From: Vandiemenella viatica
Taxonomy: Eukaryota > Arthropoda > Insecta > Orthoptera > Morabidae
Length of the DNA: 64,000 bases
Reading direction: 5' to 3'
Assembly: GCA_031002005.1 (NCBI GenBank)
Contig: JARYHS010013630.1
Location: forward strand, 240,691,539 to 240,755,538
The notes under the pieces are model-generated. The model did not search any database. It had not been told where the DNA came from and worked only from the letters and a program-made list of their open reading frames with translations. Every line of letters begins with the position of its first letter. Within the stretch, counting starts at the first letter, position 1. This document shows positions 1 to 12,059 of the stretch, piece by piece. A program made the translations under genes and the position numbers.

Positions 1-1403
1 AGCATACCTGATGGAAAAATAATAAACCTGATGGAAATAGAATGTTATAATGTCAAATTATGTCAGCGAAACGAGAAAAAAAAGTTACAAGCCACTTTGC
101 ACAGAAAATCTCAGAAGACTAATAATTTCTCAGTTATTACAAAATTTCAAATGTTTCGGCTATTGACCATTTCCCCTAAGCCGATACTTTGCCGTCATGT
201 AAGCTTCTATCTTTCTCACGTGGGCCTACGTCTCGGACGGAGAGTTATTGTACTCTTCATCTATAGCGAGCGCACAAATCCTTTCATACTGCAGGTTAAC
301 CTATTAAAACAACTCGAGAAACTACGCGGTTATACTCTTCCAGGCCCTACTTAGCATTAAGGATTAGAGAACAGACACGATTAACAAAATTACGATGTTT
401 ACGTAGTGTAAAAATAATGTCAACGTAAATTCAAAATAAACATAGGCCTACAGATGACGGATATTAAGTGCTCGTCGGGTAAACTATTTGGTAACAGATG
501 TCAAGGAAAAGTTTTAGATTCTTGAAAAAAACCTCCGTTAAAACTCTCCGTTTTTATCAGAGTGTAATCTAAGCCACTAGCTGATGGACTGAAGGAATTG
601 ATTATGTTACATAATTTATTTATCAGTTTTAACGTACATTTAATGTCGAGAATATAAGATACAGACCGAATAGCAATTCGAAAACTTTTATCTTCAGAAA
701 GCTGCATTTCTATAAACTCCAGGCTCCTAAAGTCATCGCCATACATTTTCACTATCTCTCTTACACGGAATGATACCAGGATCTCAAGTCCGTTAAGTCC
801 AGGCTCGCTCGGGTCAGAGAAGCAGTTCATGGCAGGGCACCATATTTTAAGGAAAGTGAAGAGTTTGCAGCGGATGACACGGACAGGTGTGGAGTGGGTC
901 CGCATTCCTGGGCCGTGCGCAGCCAGCGGTACTCGCGAGGTCAAGGCAACACACACAGCCACATCCTCGCCAGGGCTATCGGCGAATAGACATGAAACAA
1001 CCTTTTCCAGGAATTGATCCGCGACGAAGTCTAATAACACCTGGAGATTTTTTTATTTGGGGGAGCACCCAAAACCCGTTCCTCCAAGCAAGGCGGCCTT
1101 CCTGTTTACTGCTCCCTCGGGACTTGGGCGAGTTACAGTACGCTCCGCATTACTTTTCCCTATACTTGCAAGAGGAAAATTCAGTAGAGAGATACAATCT
1201 CAGTCAACTGGAAAACTTTTAACAGAACAAAAATACACTGAGCAATGTCTATACTTACCATTCCCATAGTAGCGTTAAAAAAAAAAAAGTAAAAATATTC
1301 TGTCAGCCACCACTAATACAATTTTAACTGAAGGCAGGAGCCTAATTTAAAGCGGCGCTGTTAAAGTGTTAGTAAAGTATGTCCATGATACAAAATTTGA
1401 GTT
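1..1403. other. Unassigned sequence, no supported gene
   Basis: I recognise no domain or repeat boundary here. The longest open frame is 501-1040 on the minus strand (179 codons). It has no motif I know, no clear promoter and no supporting splice signals, so I do not call it a gene. Base composition becomes more GC- and CpG-rich around 830-1000. Confidence 0.4.
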
Positions 1404-1893
1404 GAAATAATAATAATAATTGATAAAATTGCGATGGAGCGCCCGCTCCGCTGGCAATCTTCCTACACACCCCTTTCTCTTTTCCAACCTACTTTTGCCC
1501 TCTACTAATTTTTACTTTAAATTCCTTCAGTGTTTCCGGTAAACTATTCATTACTTCGCTTGGCAATTTATTCCAGTTCCTTACACCCTTTCCTACGAAA
1601 GAAAATGTTCCCACCCCCTTATGCCTGAAATCAAGTGCCAGCTCGTGACCATGGTCAAACTTAACCTTCCAAGCACCTCTCTTAATTTTCCCACCAGTAT
1701 CATTCCATGCTTCATCTCCAGTATAGGCCTTGTACACTCACATGACTCTTCACCCTCCTATCCCAGCTCCTTTATCATATTAGTTACCGATTGTGTTCTC
1801 CGGTAATTTCCAAAGACAAATTTGGCAGCCCTCCTCTGCACCCCCTCTCCAACTCCTGTATTTGATACCCAAAATGTGGTTCCCAAATGTCTT
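1404..1893 (-). mobile_element. CR1-like LINE, 5'-truncated 3' end (copy A)
   Basis: On the minus strand this fragment encodes the last part of the ORF2 protein of a CR1/Jockey-group non-LTR retrotransposon, followed by its 3' end. Readable blocks include LALDFRHKGV and FSFVGKGVRNWNKLPSEV, the usual 'RxxxxWNxLP' tail of these proteins. The same blocks recur at 30240-30440 and 32460-32630, so three copies of one family lie in the window. The upstream half (about 1740-1893) needs at least one frame change. The 3' end has a short GGAGCGGGCGCTCC-type palindrome and then an (ATT)n-like tail near 1403-1421. The copy is 5'-truncated, as is normal for LINEs. Confidence 0.82.
1489..1888 (-). pseudogene. 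CR1 ORF2 C-terminal remnant
   Basis: The intact frame 1489-1737 gives 82 residues ending at a natural stop (SRGQK). They match copy B at 30190-30438 residue for residue over most of the length, for example Y(K/R)AY(T/V)GD(E/G)AW. From 1738 to about 1888 the homology continues in other frames (a block like GYQIQELERG), which shows indels. No reverse transcriptase core remains, so the fragment is non-functional. By family analogy the full protein carried an endonuclease and a reverse transcriptase; only the region downstream of both survives. Confidence 0.8.
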
Positions 1894-3118
1894 AATCGTT
1901 AATAAAACAATGTCTAAGAATATAAAAGTAAAAAACCACGCTTATTTAAATAGAGTCGCCGAAAACATGTGGAACGCATTGAACAAGACGTCGGACAATA
2001 TCCTCAACGTAAAACAAAGTAGGATGTCTGACAAAGCCGAACTACGAATGTATCAGATGCAATGAACTGACAAGTTAGTTTCAGTATTGACAGGTTTCAT
2101 GGTTTCTATCGCGTAACATTAAGTGAGATGAAATCTAGGTAACGGTAAAGATTTGGTCTTGTGATTTCTGACGTGGTACGGTTAACTGACTTCGAAGCCT
2201 CTCCACGTCTTTCGCTTTTTTTCTTTTTTCTTTTTTCCTCAGTTGTGAAGAATGTCTCTACCCCGCAAGCATGCTGGATCTTCCGAACATGACTTAATTC
2301 GTATGCTGCCAAGTTTTCAAAGAAATCTTGAGACAACACATGCTGCTCAAATCGTTTTATTATATTATGGCAAAGAAACAGATGTCCGATGTTCTTTACA
2401 CTCGCAGACTGATCCGCAACGGTTGTGCTTGGTTAAACGGAAAAAACTCATCTATTTGCAATAAAGTGTGCATCCTAAGACAAACCGCACATGAGACTTC
2501 CTTTTATACCAGACGTCAAATGCTGGTAGAAGAGATATTTCATGACAAAATGTAAAGGACGTGTAATTAGTATGCTACTCAGAAGCAGCAGTGTGAATTC
2601 TTGTACATGAATGCCTATTTCCCAGACTATTTCTATCTATTAATAATATGTACTTTGCAGTTTAGCAAGCGCTTAATTCTTCGTAGTGCTAATGTGGTGA
2701 GTGTATGTAGTCACGTCATCGGTCGTTCTGGTAGTTTCTCGGATTTTCAAAACTATCTTGAAGACATTAACAATTGTTTAATATGGCTCCCTGCTGATTG
2801 AATTACTTGTGCCGGAGAAAAGAGTTATGCTAATTGTTCAGAGATTTAACATCATCTCAACGTAATTTGAAAACGAGAAATTGTAAAAAGCGCAAAGTAA
2901 TGCGCATAACGACTAAGATAGCAGTTGCCCCCGAGAACAAAATATTTGTCCAATATTTTGGAAATATTAAATTCTTTGAGTACCTACGTGTAACACTACA
3001 AAGCAACATTGTATCATTGGCAAATCTAATTCTAGATTGTCATTCATGAACAGGATTTTCGAAAATTCTATTACTTACACAAACGATATACCGTGTAAAA
3101 CTCTTTCATCACATATAG
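1894..3118. other. Unassigned sequence
   Basis: Several short open frames on both strands (for example 2252-2464 and 2834-3049) show no recognisable domain. A pyrimidine-rich run lies at 2215-2237. I see nothing else to annotate. Confidence 0.35.
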
Positions 3119-3442
3119 CAGGGGTCGGAAAACTACAGTCTTCATGCCAAATCTCATCCGCCGCCTATTTTCAATTCGATCGGTTGGCTAAAATTGTATA
3201 TCATTGTTTACATTAGTACAAATTTTCAACATTCGATAATGATTAAAATGTTTTATTTGTCTTTAAGTATCAGAAATAATGTATGCAATGTTATATATGT
3301 AAAAATATTACTCCCTAATAAATGTTTTTTGCTTTATGAGAACAAGTACCTATTAAAAAATAAACCTATTCGGGTTTGCAGCTTGACTCGCCGAAGCCGG
3401 TTTTTTTTACGGTCTGGCCCTGTCATAAAAAGTTTGCCGACC
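3119..3442. mobile_element. Non-autonomous hAT element, 3' end eroded
   Basis: The left end reads CAGGGGTCGGAAAAC. The right end, reverse-complemented, reads GGTCGGCAAACTTTTTATG, a typical hAT (Charlie-like) terminal inverted repeat. The last bases of the right terminus (expected CCCTG) are missing and no 8-bp target duplication can be matched. The element is ~324 bp and has no coding capacity. Confidence 0.7.
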
Positions 3443-4194
3443 AATGATAACTTACAGAATATTGTTGTGTTACAAGGGGTCCGTATGTTGACTATATTGG
3501 ATAATAGTATTGAGAAATCAAAGAAAAGAGCTGCTCGTTTTGCAGGTGCTTTTTGGAGCCCATAGCGAAAATGTCAGCGAACGGAAGTTAGGTGCTGAGA
3601 ATGAATGACCAAAGAACTTCACACAGAGGTGAAAGGTAAGTAAAGGGTTTTTTGAAAATCCTAGCCAAGATCTGGGACTTTTCGATTACCACTGTGATCC
3701 CTATACTAATGTTGCCTGCTCAAGAACTGAATGATAAGATCTAGCTCCGTAGGTTCTAGTTTTAACTACTACATTTCTTGGGTTTTCCTGTCTTTCACCG
3801 TATTCAACTGTAGCAGGACCACAACTACAAAATTTAGTCTCGATGTCGGCAGAAAAACGAGAAATGTTTCTATGAACGCGGAAAGCAATTCCGATGTGAA
3901 AATTAAAAATAACGCATTCTTTTCGTAATAACATTCCGACAGCAGCTCAGGATCGAAGTTTTGTCGGGTGAAAATGTGTCACAGATCGGTGTTACTCCGA
4001 TCCAAGTTCGCTCAAGACAGCTGTTGAAATACCGCCACCAGCTCCCGTCGCGACCGTCAGCGGAACTCTGAGCTTGCGCCTGATTGCCTATGAAGAAGAC
4101 TGTCTACCAACTCTTTCCACATCTACTGGTAAAATTTTATAAATATCAAAAATGGAAACTCAGAATTTTTTTATAATTGACAGTTTCACATTGA

Positions 4195-4250
4195 TAAAAA
4201 AAATATAAAAAAAATAAAATAAAAAATAAAAAAATAAAATAAAAAAAAAC
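4195..4250. repeat. (A)n / (TAAAA)n simple repeat
   Basis: The tract consists of A-runs broken by single T residues, ending in a short CA repeat. Confidence 0.9.
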
Positions 4251-4994
4251 ACACACAATATAATTTGGGCGAGGTTTGACTATAGGACTTTTGTTTTATT
4301 ATATTCCAACTGTTGATAAATATATTTGATCTTTTGTTGTAATTAGACTACTTAAGGGAAGTTGGTTGCAATGTGCAAGGATTACTTGCTATGTGAGAAG
4401 TAGTAGTGGAACGCCGTCATGGGAAGAGAGAGAGTTAGGGGACCGGGAGGGGGGGGGGCTTTATGAATTTTGATCTAGGAAGACCGAAGCTATAGGGTAA
4501 GCCAAAGAAGGACAATGTGCAGATAAGACCATCTGGCCACACCTTATCAAAAACCCTTTCTAACCTAAAAACTGGATTAGGTGACGTGACAGGTGTTTAA
4601 TGATTTTGTTATGTTGGATGTTAATGCGAGTAGGGTGTCAGATGTGGAATGATGGCAGCGAAAGCCGGTCTAAAATGACGGGATTAATATGAGAGAATTG
4701 GCGAAATCGAGGACTGAAGAATTTTTCGAAGATTTTGCAAGGAAGGGGTAGTATACAAAGGTGAGGGAGTCAAGGAGTGGATTTTTAGGTTTGGCGAACA
4801 TGATGGTTTTGGTGTATTTCCATAAGGGAAGAGTTTCCAAATGAGAAACACGAGTTGTAGAGGAGAAGAATGAAAGGAATAACTTGAGGGGAGAAAGTGA
4901 GGAGGAATCTGATTATTCTGTCATGCCCGTGTGATAAACTTGTGCCCGTGTACTATATACGAGTCATGTTTGATGACGGAGGTCTAAAGTAGTG

Positions 4995-4995
<1 letters not shown>

Positions 4996-5042
<47 letters not shown>
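4996..5042. repeat. Poly-T tract (47 nt)
   Basis: An uninterrupted T homopolymer. It may be the poly(A) tail of a minus-strand retroposon, but no matching target duplication was found. Its exact length is likely unreliable in an assembly. Confidence 0.9.
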
Positions 5043-8000
5043 CGCAAGTTACCAATGTTCAGGTGGAAAAAAAACGTAAGAATTCTCTCACCATTGTCGG
5101 GTTTGTCTAGCATGGTGGGGTAGGTACATGATGGACGTAGATTTCCAAATGTGCTACGCAGTTGGTTGTTCTCTTGGCTAATTTTTACAATTATGTTTAG
5201 AAAATGTCGGGTCTATTCCTTTAAGGGGTCTATACGGGATGGTACTTTATGTAATCATTGGCATAAAAATTTATATAAGCGTAGGTTATAAAGTAACTAA
5301 CACTCAGCAGATCGCACTTTGAAAGGCCCTCTCCATCTGCTACGAGATAAAACGAAGTGACGCAGAGCAGAAAAGCTTTAGGTTGGTTGTAAATTCCCAA
5401 GAAAATGATGTTTCGAGCCATAACAACTTATTATTCCCCTCGTGTTCTAAGGGTCGTATTCTATTTTAACCTTGAATTTTTTTTTGTTTAAGAACACTTA
5501 GTAGCCAGTATGACCTTATTCGTAGCCCTGAAAATATTCCATTTCACTGTGTGACGTCAAAAATCCTTATGGTCACCAACGGTAATTATGACTGATGCCA
5601 CGCCCCACTGACTACGTATTGTGCGCTTCCGTTCGAGACTGACAAATGGCATTTATGACCCTTCCACCGTCAGAACTATCATTTCCCACTTCGGAATTTT
5701 TACTCGTATTAACGTTTTTAGAGTCTTAGTTTCATCCTCCAGACATTAATTCTCACCATTTTGGGCATCAAATCAGGTAAACTAGTTGACATTTAAGAAA
5801 ATGTGATGGTTTCACCAATAATATCACCAATTTTGAAACGTTATGGTGTTCCCAGTTCAATGTCCAGTCTTATAATTTAGCCTCATACCTAGGGGCATGT
5901 ATTCCTACCATCTCAGGTTCCAGATGCCTCAGTTAAATGTCCCTTACTTAGATACTTCCTCTTCACGAACAGGCCAAAATCCTACTCCCGCCTCCCCAGT
6001 CCTCCTCCCCCCACACAAACAAACAAGTAAAGCCTACATGTCTGGAGTCGGAACAGGAACATTCAGTAAATGTTTATATAACTTCCGAGACCGAATTTGA
6101 GTATTTAGGGTATAAGGTGCTTAATATTCTTTCAGAAACTCAAAATGGGTCTCAGACTGCGATTCTGATGTTCAAAATCTTCTGAAATATTCAAATCATC
6201 TTTAACCGGAGTCAAAACAATGAGGAATAACCATGAAGCCTGCAGCGTACACTCCTGTATAGTGGTGCCCGGTCGTGTGCAAATTACATCACTCAATCTC
6301 GAACCACGGCGTAAGGGACTGTAATCTATATATCTATAAATGAGAAAATGAGAAAGTTCGGATGTGTGTTTGGATGTACGTTGGCAATCAATCACGCCTT
6401 AATAACTCAACATATTTAAATGAAATTTGGCATGAAGTCAGTTAATTGCGTGCGAAGTGCAATAGGATAGATTTTATCCCGCAAAAATGCATAGTTCTTT
6501 TAGAAATTGCCATTAATTTCAATGCTCAAACAGCAAAGAGTTTCCTACTTCGTAGACAGCCGTGCAACGTTTACTCTTTGCTTTTTACATAAATCGTAAA
6601 CACTGCTTTTCAGAAATAATAGTGAAAACCCTACATATGCAAGTTTGTGTTTAGTTTAAAAGCCATAAAACCGATGCACTAGACAAACAATAGTTCGGAA
6701 GCAGGAATTATAAATATGTACTTAACCTTAAATTAAAAAAAGGTAGGTACTGTTGTTAAGAGATTTTTTCATTTGCGTACATAAAATAGTATGACATCTC
6801 AAATATTGCACCATAATTTCGATCGTAATATACTAAATGTGGAAAATCAGAGCTTGGAAAAAACGTAAAATGCTATGATTATACCAGTACGAAAGTCGAT
6901 TTACTAAAAGTACAAAATGCCGGTGCTCCAAATGTCGTATTTATAAAAATGTTACGGATTCCATTCTATCTCGGTTTAATTTATTTCCTGTGTGTCTTCC
7001 TTTTTTCCACTACACATTCTCTGTAATATTACAAATTATTAACTAACCCTTTTTTGTTCAAAATTTTTCTATAAATCAGTACAAATAGTAGACTATGATT
7101 TAGGAAACAGTGCTTTTTAGTTACTGTTCAATTTCTACAAATACCTAATAAATCCGCGTCAAGTTTACGTCGCGATACACGACGATGCTAACTTAGGATA
7201 AAATAATTGTTTCAATGCGCGTGTGGTTGAGGTTTTGAATTTGTAGCGCCAATATTAGCGGAGATTGTGGCTACATTGATATTCAGCCTGGACCATAATG
7301 AAAACTGAATTTTTTGTCACAGCCAATGGCATGAGAAATTTAGTTATCAGTTATTTAAGCAAATATCATAAGCACTATGTCACGTTGTGACGTTATGTAT
7401 TGCCACGTAAACTACTCCAGTAAATCCTTCACTTAAAACGAATGTATTCAATGGCCTAACGTAGAGAATTAATGTTTCATGAAGCAATATTGCAAGTCAT
7501 TTACAACGCGATACACCTCATTTACACGGAGCATATGAAAGCTGCTTATTTATTACTAATAATAACTAAATGACTTCTGCCTTATACTGTAACAAAAACA
7601 TTCTGGTCCAGGAAGCATTTCAACCTAACCACTATCTCTGCTAACATTGCCGCTACAAAATCAAACGTTATGAACACACCTAAACACATTAAATGCATTG
7701 GAACTGGATTTCGAATAGTAACAGAATTTTCTATATCAAGATTCCTAATTAGTGTAGCATAAATTACTATCACAATTAATTTCATAATACGCCTTACTAC
7801 ATCACGAGCAGTAACAGTCACTTTATCGGGATGTACGCTTAACCAGCAATATTAACAAAAATTGTCTTAGAGTTGTAGAGAATTATGAACTGTCCGTTGT
7901 ACACTGTAATTTACAAGCATTTTAGTATAAATTTTTTAATTACGTAACTGCAATAATGAATGTAGTTTCATATGTATTCAGGATTTATTTTCCTGCGATC

Positions 8001-8626
8001 TGAAATAACAATTTACGTTACTAATGTATTAATGCCCGAGTTATAGAAGCTTTGATTTTCTAGCGGTACTTTGTTGAAATGCAGCCTAGACCAAAATGAG
8101 AACTGAAACATTTTTAATAGCTTAAGCTTCTTTCACGAGCACCATTTTAGTGACGTCATGTATCGCTTTATAATGATATTGTATCAAAAGATATATAATA
8201 AGCTTGGATGATTTAGCAAAACACACGGCATTGCTCGAAGTAAATTTTTGAAATTTATAAATGTAATTTTCAGATACTCAGCGCAAATCAAAATATACAT
8301 TTTTAGTTTCACAATTTTTTAACGAGATCAACGTCCTTGGGCCACTTAGGTACTTATTTGCTCTTTGAATGTTAGTAAATTTTTTGGATGTTTAGTCGCT
8401 TCCATCATATTTTGACGTTTTGAGTTTCCATTAATTAAAACTATATTAATTTTTATTCGCAAGTCCTGAAATTAGTAATTTTAAGAGATGCTGGGTAAAC
8501 GAAATTCAAATCTTTCAATGTAATGTAAGAAAACTACGGCTGTGAAAAAAGCCAAAACCCAGGAACAAATCCTCTAGCAGAGCTGCACAGCAATCACAAG
8601 TTGGGCGACAACACCAAAATGAACAC

Positions 8627-9466
8627 TTGGTGTTTGGAAGATCACACCGGGAAAATCGCGAGCTCGGTGCTAAGAGCAAGCGGATTGCCAATCGATCTCA
8701 AAAGCTTTTGAAACACCGAAGCAAACAAAAAGACGGCAATAACAATACGCCACATATTTGGCATTGCAACGAGTTGCTGAAACACCTGAACAAACGCGAG
8801 CTCATTTCTAATGTTTTCCCGAGGATTCAACTAAATATTATCAATGACGAAAACTGGTTATGTGAGAGGACAATACTTGCCCCGAAAAATGATTCTGGAG
8901 CAAAAATATATATATATATATTAGAGGAAATAGTCGGGGAAGTGACAACACACTCTTCCATCGATACAGTAATGTTAACTGACGATGCTGCTACCTACCC
9001 CGTCGAGTTTTCAAATTCCTTCGAGTTATCTGGGCTATCGTCCCATAAACTCGAGCTTAAGGTTGGCACTCGAGTTCTCCTGATGCGTAATCTCGACCCG
9101 CCCCTCCCCTCAAGGTATTGCAATGGCACCAGATTACACATCACAGAACTAGGAAGAAACACTGTGAAGGCGACAATTCTTACCGGTGCATCTAAAGGGG
9201 AAGCCGTTATAATTCCGCGTATCCCAATTATTCCCAGTAATATTCCCTTTGAATTCAAAACATTACAGTTCCCATTAAAAATTTCATTTTCAATGACAAT
9301 TAATAAATCGCAAGGTCAAACGTTGAAATTGGTGGGAATACACTTGGATACTCACTGCTTTTCCTTTGGTCAACTATATGTTGCCTGCTCGCGGGTATCG
9401 AGTGCAAAAAATTTACATGTTTTTCAGAAAATAACAAGTCCTACAATATATATACCGATGTATTAA
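8627..9466 (+). pseudogene. Helitron Pif1-like helicase, C-terminal part
   Basis: The frame is open for 279 residues. From about residue 155 onward it matches the C-terminal end of Pif1-family SF1B helicases encoded by Helitrons. The blocks are VGTRVLLMRNLDPPLPSRYC (roughly residues 147-166), FPLKISFSMTINKSQGQTLK (roughly 216-236; 'T-x-NKSQGQT' is motif V/Va) and FGQLYVACSRVSSAKNL (roughly 248-264; motif VI with the arginine finger in CSR). Walker A and B, and the Rep domain, are absent upstream. The first ~100 residues are poorly conserved and probably shifted. The 'start' is only the first in-frame ATG. This is a truncated, non-functional remnant. Confidence 0.88.
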
Positions 9467-9614
9467 ACTGAAAATACTACTAACATACAGAATATTTTTA
9501 TTGTTTTAAAAGTTTGATGAAGTTGTTTGGAACAAATACATTTTTGTTATTTTATTGCAGTATTTATTACTACTATCACCAATAAAAATAGCTCTAAAAT
9601 TAATTGTATGGTCG

Positions 9615-9894
9615 TATTGACCTGGTGGCAAGGCTTCATTACGTCTACGCAATCAGCCCCTTTCGTAGCCGCTTAACCTAACGCAGTAATCCTACTGGGC
9701 ATAGAGGACCTACAGTTCAACGTGAAATCAGAACCACGTGAGCATTCTGGCGCACTTCACATCACACAACAACCTGTGCCAGAGGTGAAGTTCGAGCTAA
9801 GGACCTATGAAAATCCTCTGTGAGACTGGGATTCAAGCTGGGGACTTTTCCATGTCCAGTTGGACGTCCTAACCACTGAGCGACCAGACCTCTC
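9615..9894 (-). repeat. SINE2 (tRNA-derived), minus orientation
   Basis: Read on the minus strand it begins with an A-box-like stretch (CTCAGTGGTTAGGACG) and a B-box-like CTTGAATCCC. It then continues through the same body as the copies at 42218-42445 and in the arms of 17504-20717, including blocks equivalent to TTCACCTCTGCCACAG and AGGACTACCGGG. It lies inside the Helitron, so it inserted later. Confidence 0.78.
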
Positions 9895-9952
9895 AACAAA
9901 ATCTTATATTACAACACTCTTCCACGCGGACGAAGTCGCGGGTAACTGCTAT

Positions 9953-12059
9953 GTATAATATATTACATCAAAGAATAACGGACATTAATCAAAATTACAG
10001 CTGTTAAACTGACATTTGACATGTAGGCAAGTGTTACGTCACATGCAGAGTGTGGGCATGTTCACGGCCACGCAAAGATGGTATAAAGCGCGTACACATC
10101 AGGATGAGGCAACGTACGAGCGGCACGTAAGTGAGGCGAGGCGAGGCAAAACGGATGCCTCATATGTACACGCAGTTCGCCGAGGCATCGAACGAGACAG
10201 GTATCCGTCAATTCGTTTGACAAGTTGGCAGTGTTGCCAAGTTATAGCATGGATATGGAGCGCGGTGACGATTTAACGGTGGCTGGTGGTGGATTCAGTG
10301 GTAGATAGTATAGTCAAAAAGAGAAAAAACGTTGGTGGGAACCAGACTTTAAACATAATTGCCAACGACTGAGCAAACTATTCCGATAAAATGATCGAAG
10401 AAGAAACTCTGCAAGAATACCGTTTACTGATTATATACTTATAGTTTTATTAGAATCAATGAGGGAGAAAATTTCGAATAATTATACAAATTTTCGAAAA
10501 GCTGTAACCGTTGAAGCACGAGATACTTCTCAACTGGTGATTCATTTTCTAGCCCGCAGTATGTTTTCAACGTATCGAAGCATGTCAGTCTTCTCCTGTA
10601 AGAGCAGTTATTTCACACCAAGCATCCTCCTTTTTTAATGCATTATTTATCGTACTTTTTCCACAATGTGGAACGGCTTTCATATTCTTTAATAAAGAAA
10701 AGAGCACCTTTCGCTGTCCCAACTCATGATCAAAAGGTCAGAACAAAGCGAAACAATAACGAAAAACTCCTTAACTAAAATATAATGGGTTTTGTTTAAT
10801 TTCGACGCACAGTGTTTATACACGATAACTGAATGCCAACGTGGTGAGCGAGGTAGATAGACGTACGACTGGAAATACCCGTCCACATAGAATGCGGGGC
10901 AACTACGAAGTCTCTTTGTAGTACGGACTATGAACGGGTGGCGTTCGAATCGGCCCGGGTCGTTCGGCGAACGACCCGAGGCAGTTTGCCACTCCTCGCA
11001 TCCTCGGCTACACATCTATACTCACAAAGCTGCCGTAAGGCAAAGCTATCATTGAGTATGAACAGTGTGTTGTGAACGCTGATTGGGTCCCACTTCGCGT
11101 TAAGGTGCAGTCATAGAAGGGGGTGGGATACAACGCAAATCGAAAGACACCCTTAAGGATCACCCGACCAACAGTGCCATACGCATTTAGTATTTGCTGC
11201 TGTTAAGGTATCAAAATAGTGATGACGTGCAGTTATTTTTTTCAAAGGTCTTTTAAGGTATGCCTATACCTCTCCCTCCACTTAACTACCTAACTATCCT
11301 GACCTCAGGTTATGAATGATATCTAAACCAGGCATTATTACCCACGCATTGAATGCGTGAGCTATAGTGCTTAAAATATCCCTTTGCTGTATAAAAACTT
11401 TTAAAAAAATCATAGCAACAGAATTACTCGTGACACTAACCCATTTTTTCAATCCCCTTCTCTGATAAATTTGCAAATTGCCTTCTGGCTATTTCTTAGA
11501 AAACGAGACTAGAGGCTACGATGAACACATGTCTTCAGAACTGAGCACCTCATAACTCTATGGGCGTTTCATAGTTGAGATGCCAAAGGAAAGTCAGTTT
11601 CTTTGCGGTGGGGAAAAGACTGAAAACTGAACCGCAAGGGCAAGGCAATAACGTAGAACAATCGTCAGCTCGTGAAAACATGATCCAATGAGCCAAACGG
11701 AATTGAATGTGTTTCAGCTGGCAGATTGTTTTAGATTGTATTATGAACTACTGATCCGACAGAAGTTGTCCTATCCAAATTTCAATAAATTTGTTTATGA
11801 TCGTTTTGTGAAAAGGTGTTGAAAATTTGTAAACAAAGTAAAAATAAGAAAACATTTCCGAGTGATTATTGTATTTATTGACGATTATGTCCATTGTTAT
11901 TCAATTTGAGGAGGAGTAAATTCAGATGTACGCCAACGAGAAATTATAGGTGCGAGATGAATTCTATCGGTAGCACACCACTGAAATGCATGTGTGATGT
12001 GCCTGGAATATGATCGACTTTGAATTATGCGGTTCTGTTCCAAAATTTAAGTCACAATT
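9953..12059. other. Unassigned sequence
   Basis: No confident coding region. A frame around 10300-10360 reads KKRWWEPDFK, faintly like the N-terminus of PIF/Harbinger-associated proteins, but this is too short to call. A perfect 11-bp palindrome lies at 10956-10978. The second Helitron (minus strand) may extend below 12060, but its 3' terminus was not found. Confidence 0.35.
10956..10978. repeat. Perfect 11-bp palindrome with 1-nt spacer
   Basis: CGGGTCGTTCG is followed by G and then its exact reverse complement CGAACGACCCG. The locality is GC-rich compared with its surroundings. The function is unknown. Confidence 0.9.

Larger units (their letters stand above)
3443..6324. other. Unassigned sequence with simple repeats
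   Basis: Apart from the A-rich tract (4195-4250) and the poly-T run (4996-5042) listed separately, I recognise no gene or element. The segment 4380-4995, immediately before the poly-T, could be a minus-strand retroposon with its poly(A) tail. I could not identify a head, coding region or target duplication for it. Confidence 0.35.
6325..9952 (+). mobile_element. Decayed Helitron with helicase remnant
   Basis: The 5' end (TCTATATATCTATAAATGAG at 6325) follows an A, as expected for Helitron insertion between A and T. It continues into the usual arthropod Helitron leader (a TTTGGATGTACGTT-like stretch, then AAATTTGGCATG). Near the 3' end, 9923-9952 carries the familiar GCGGACGAAGTCGCGGGTAA followed by CTAT in place of the canonical CTAR. 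Between them the only readable coding region is the helicase C-terminus at 8627-9466. The Rep (HUH) domain is not visible. A SINE2 copy interrupts the 3' part at 9615-9894. The boundaries follow from family motifs and not from a full alignment. Confidence 0.72.

Noticed and set aside
501..1040. 179-codon minus-strand open frame
   Set aside because: No motif, no paralogue in the window and no promoter or splice evidence; length alone is not enough.
4838..5042. Possible retroposon ending in the 47-nt poly-T
   Set aside because: No head, coding region or target duplication could be found, so only the homopolymer is annotated.
10016..10400. PIF/Harbinger-associated protein start (KKRWWEPDFK)
   Set aside because: Only about ten residues resemble the family, with stops on both sides and no HARBI1 catalytic block nearby.
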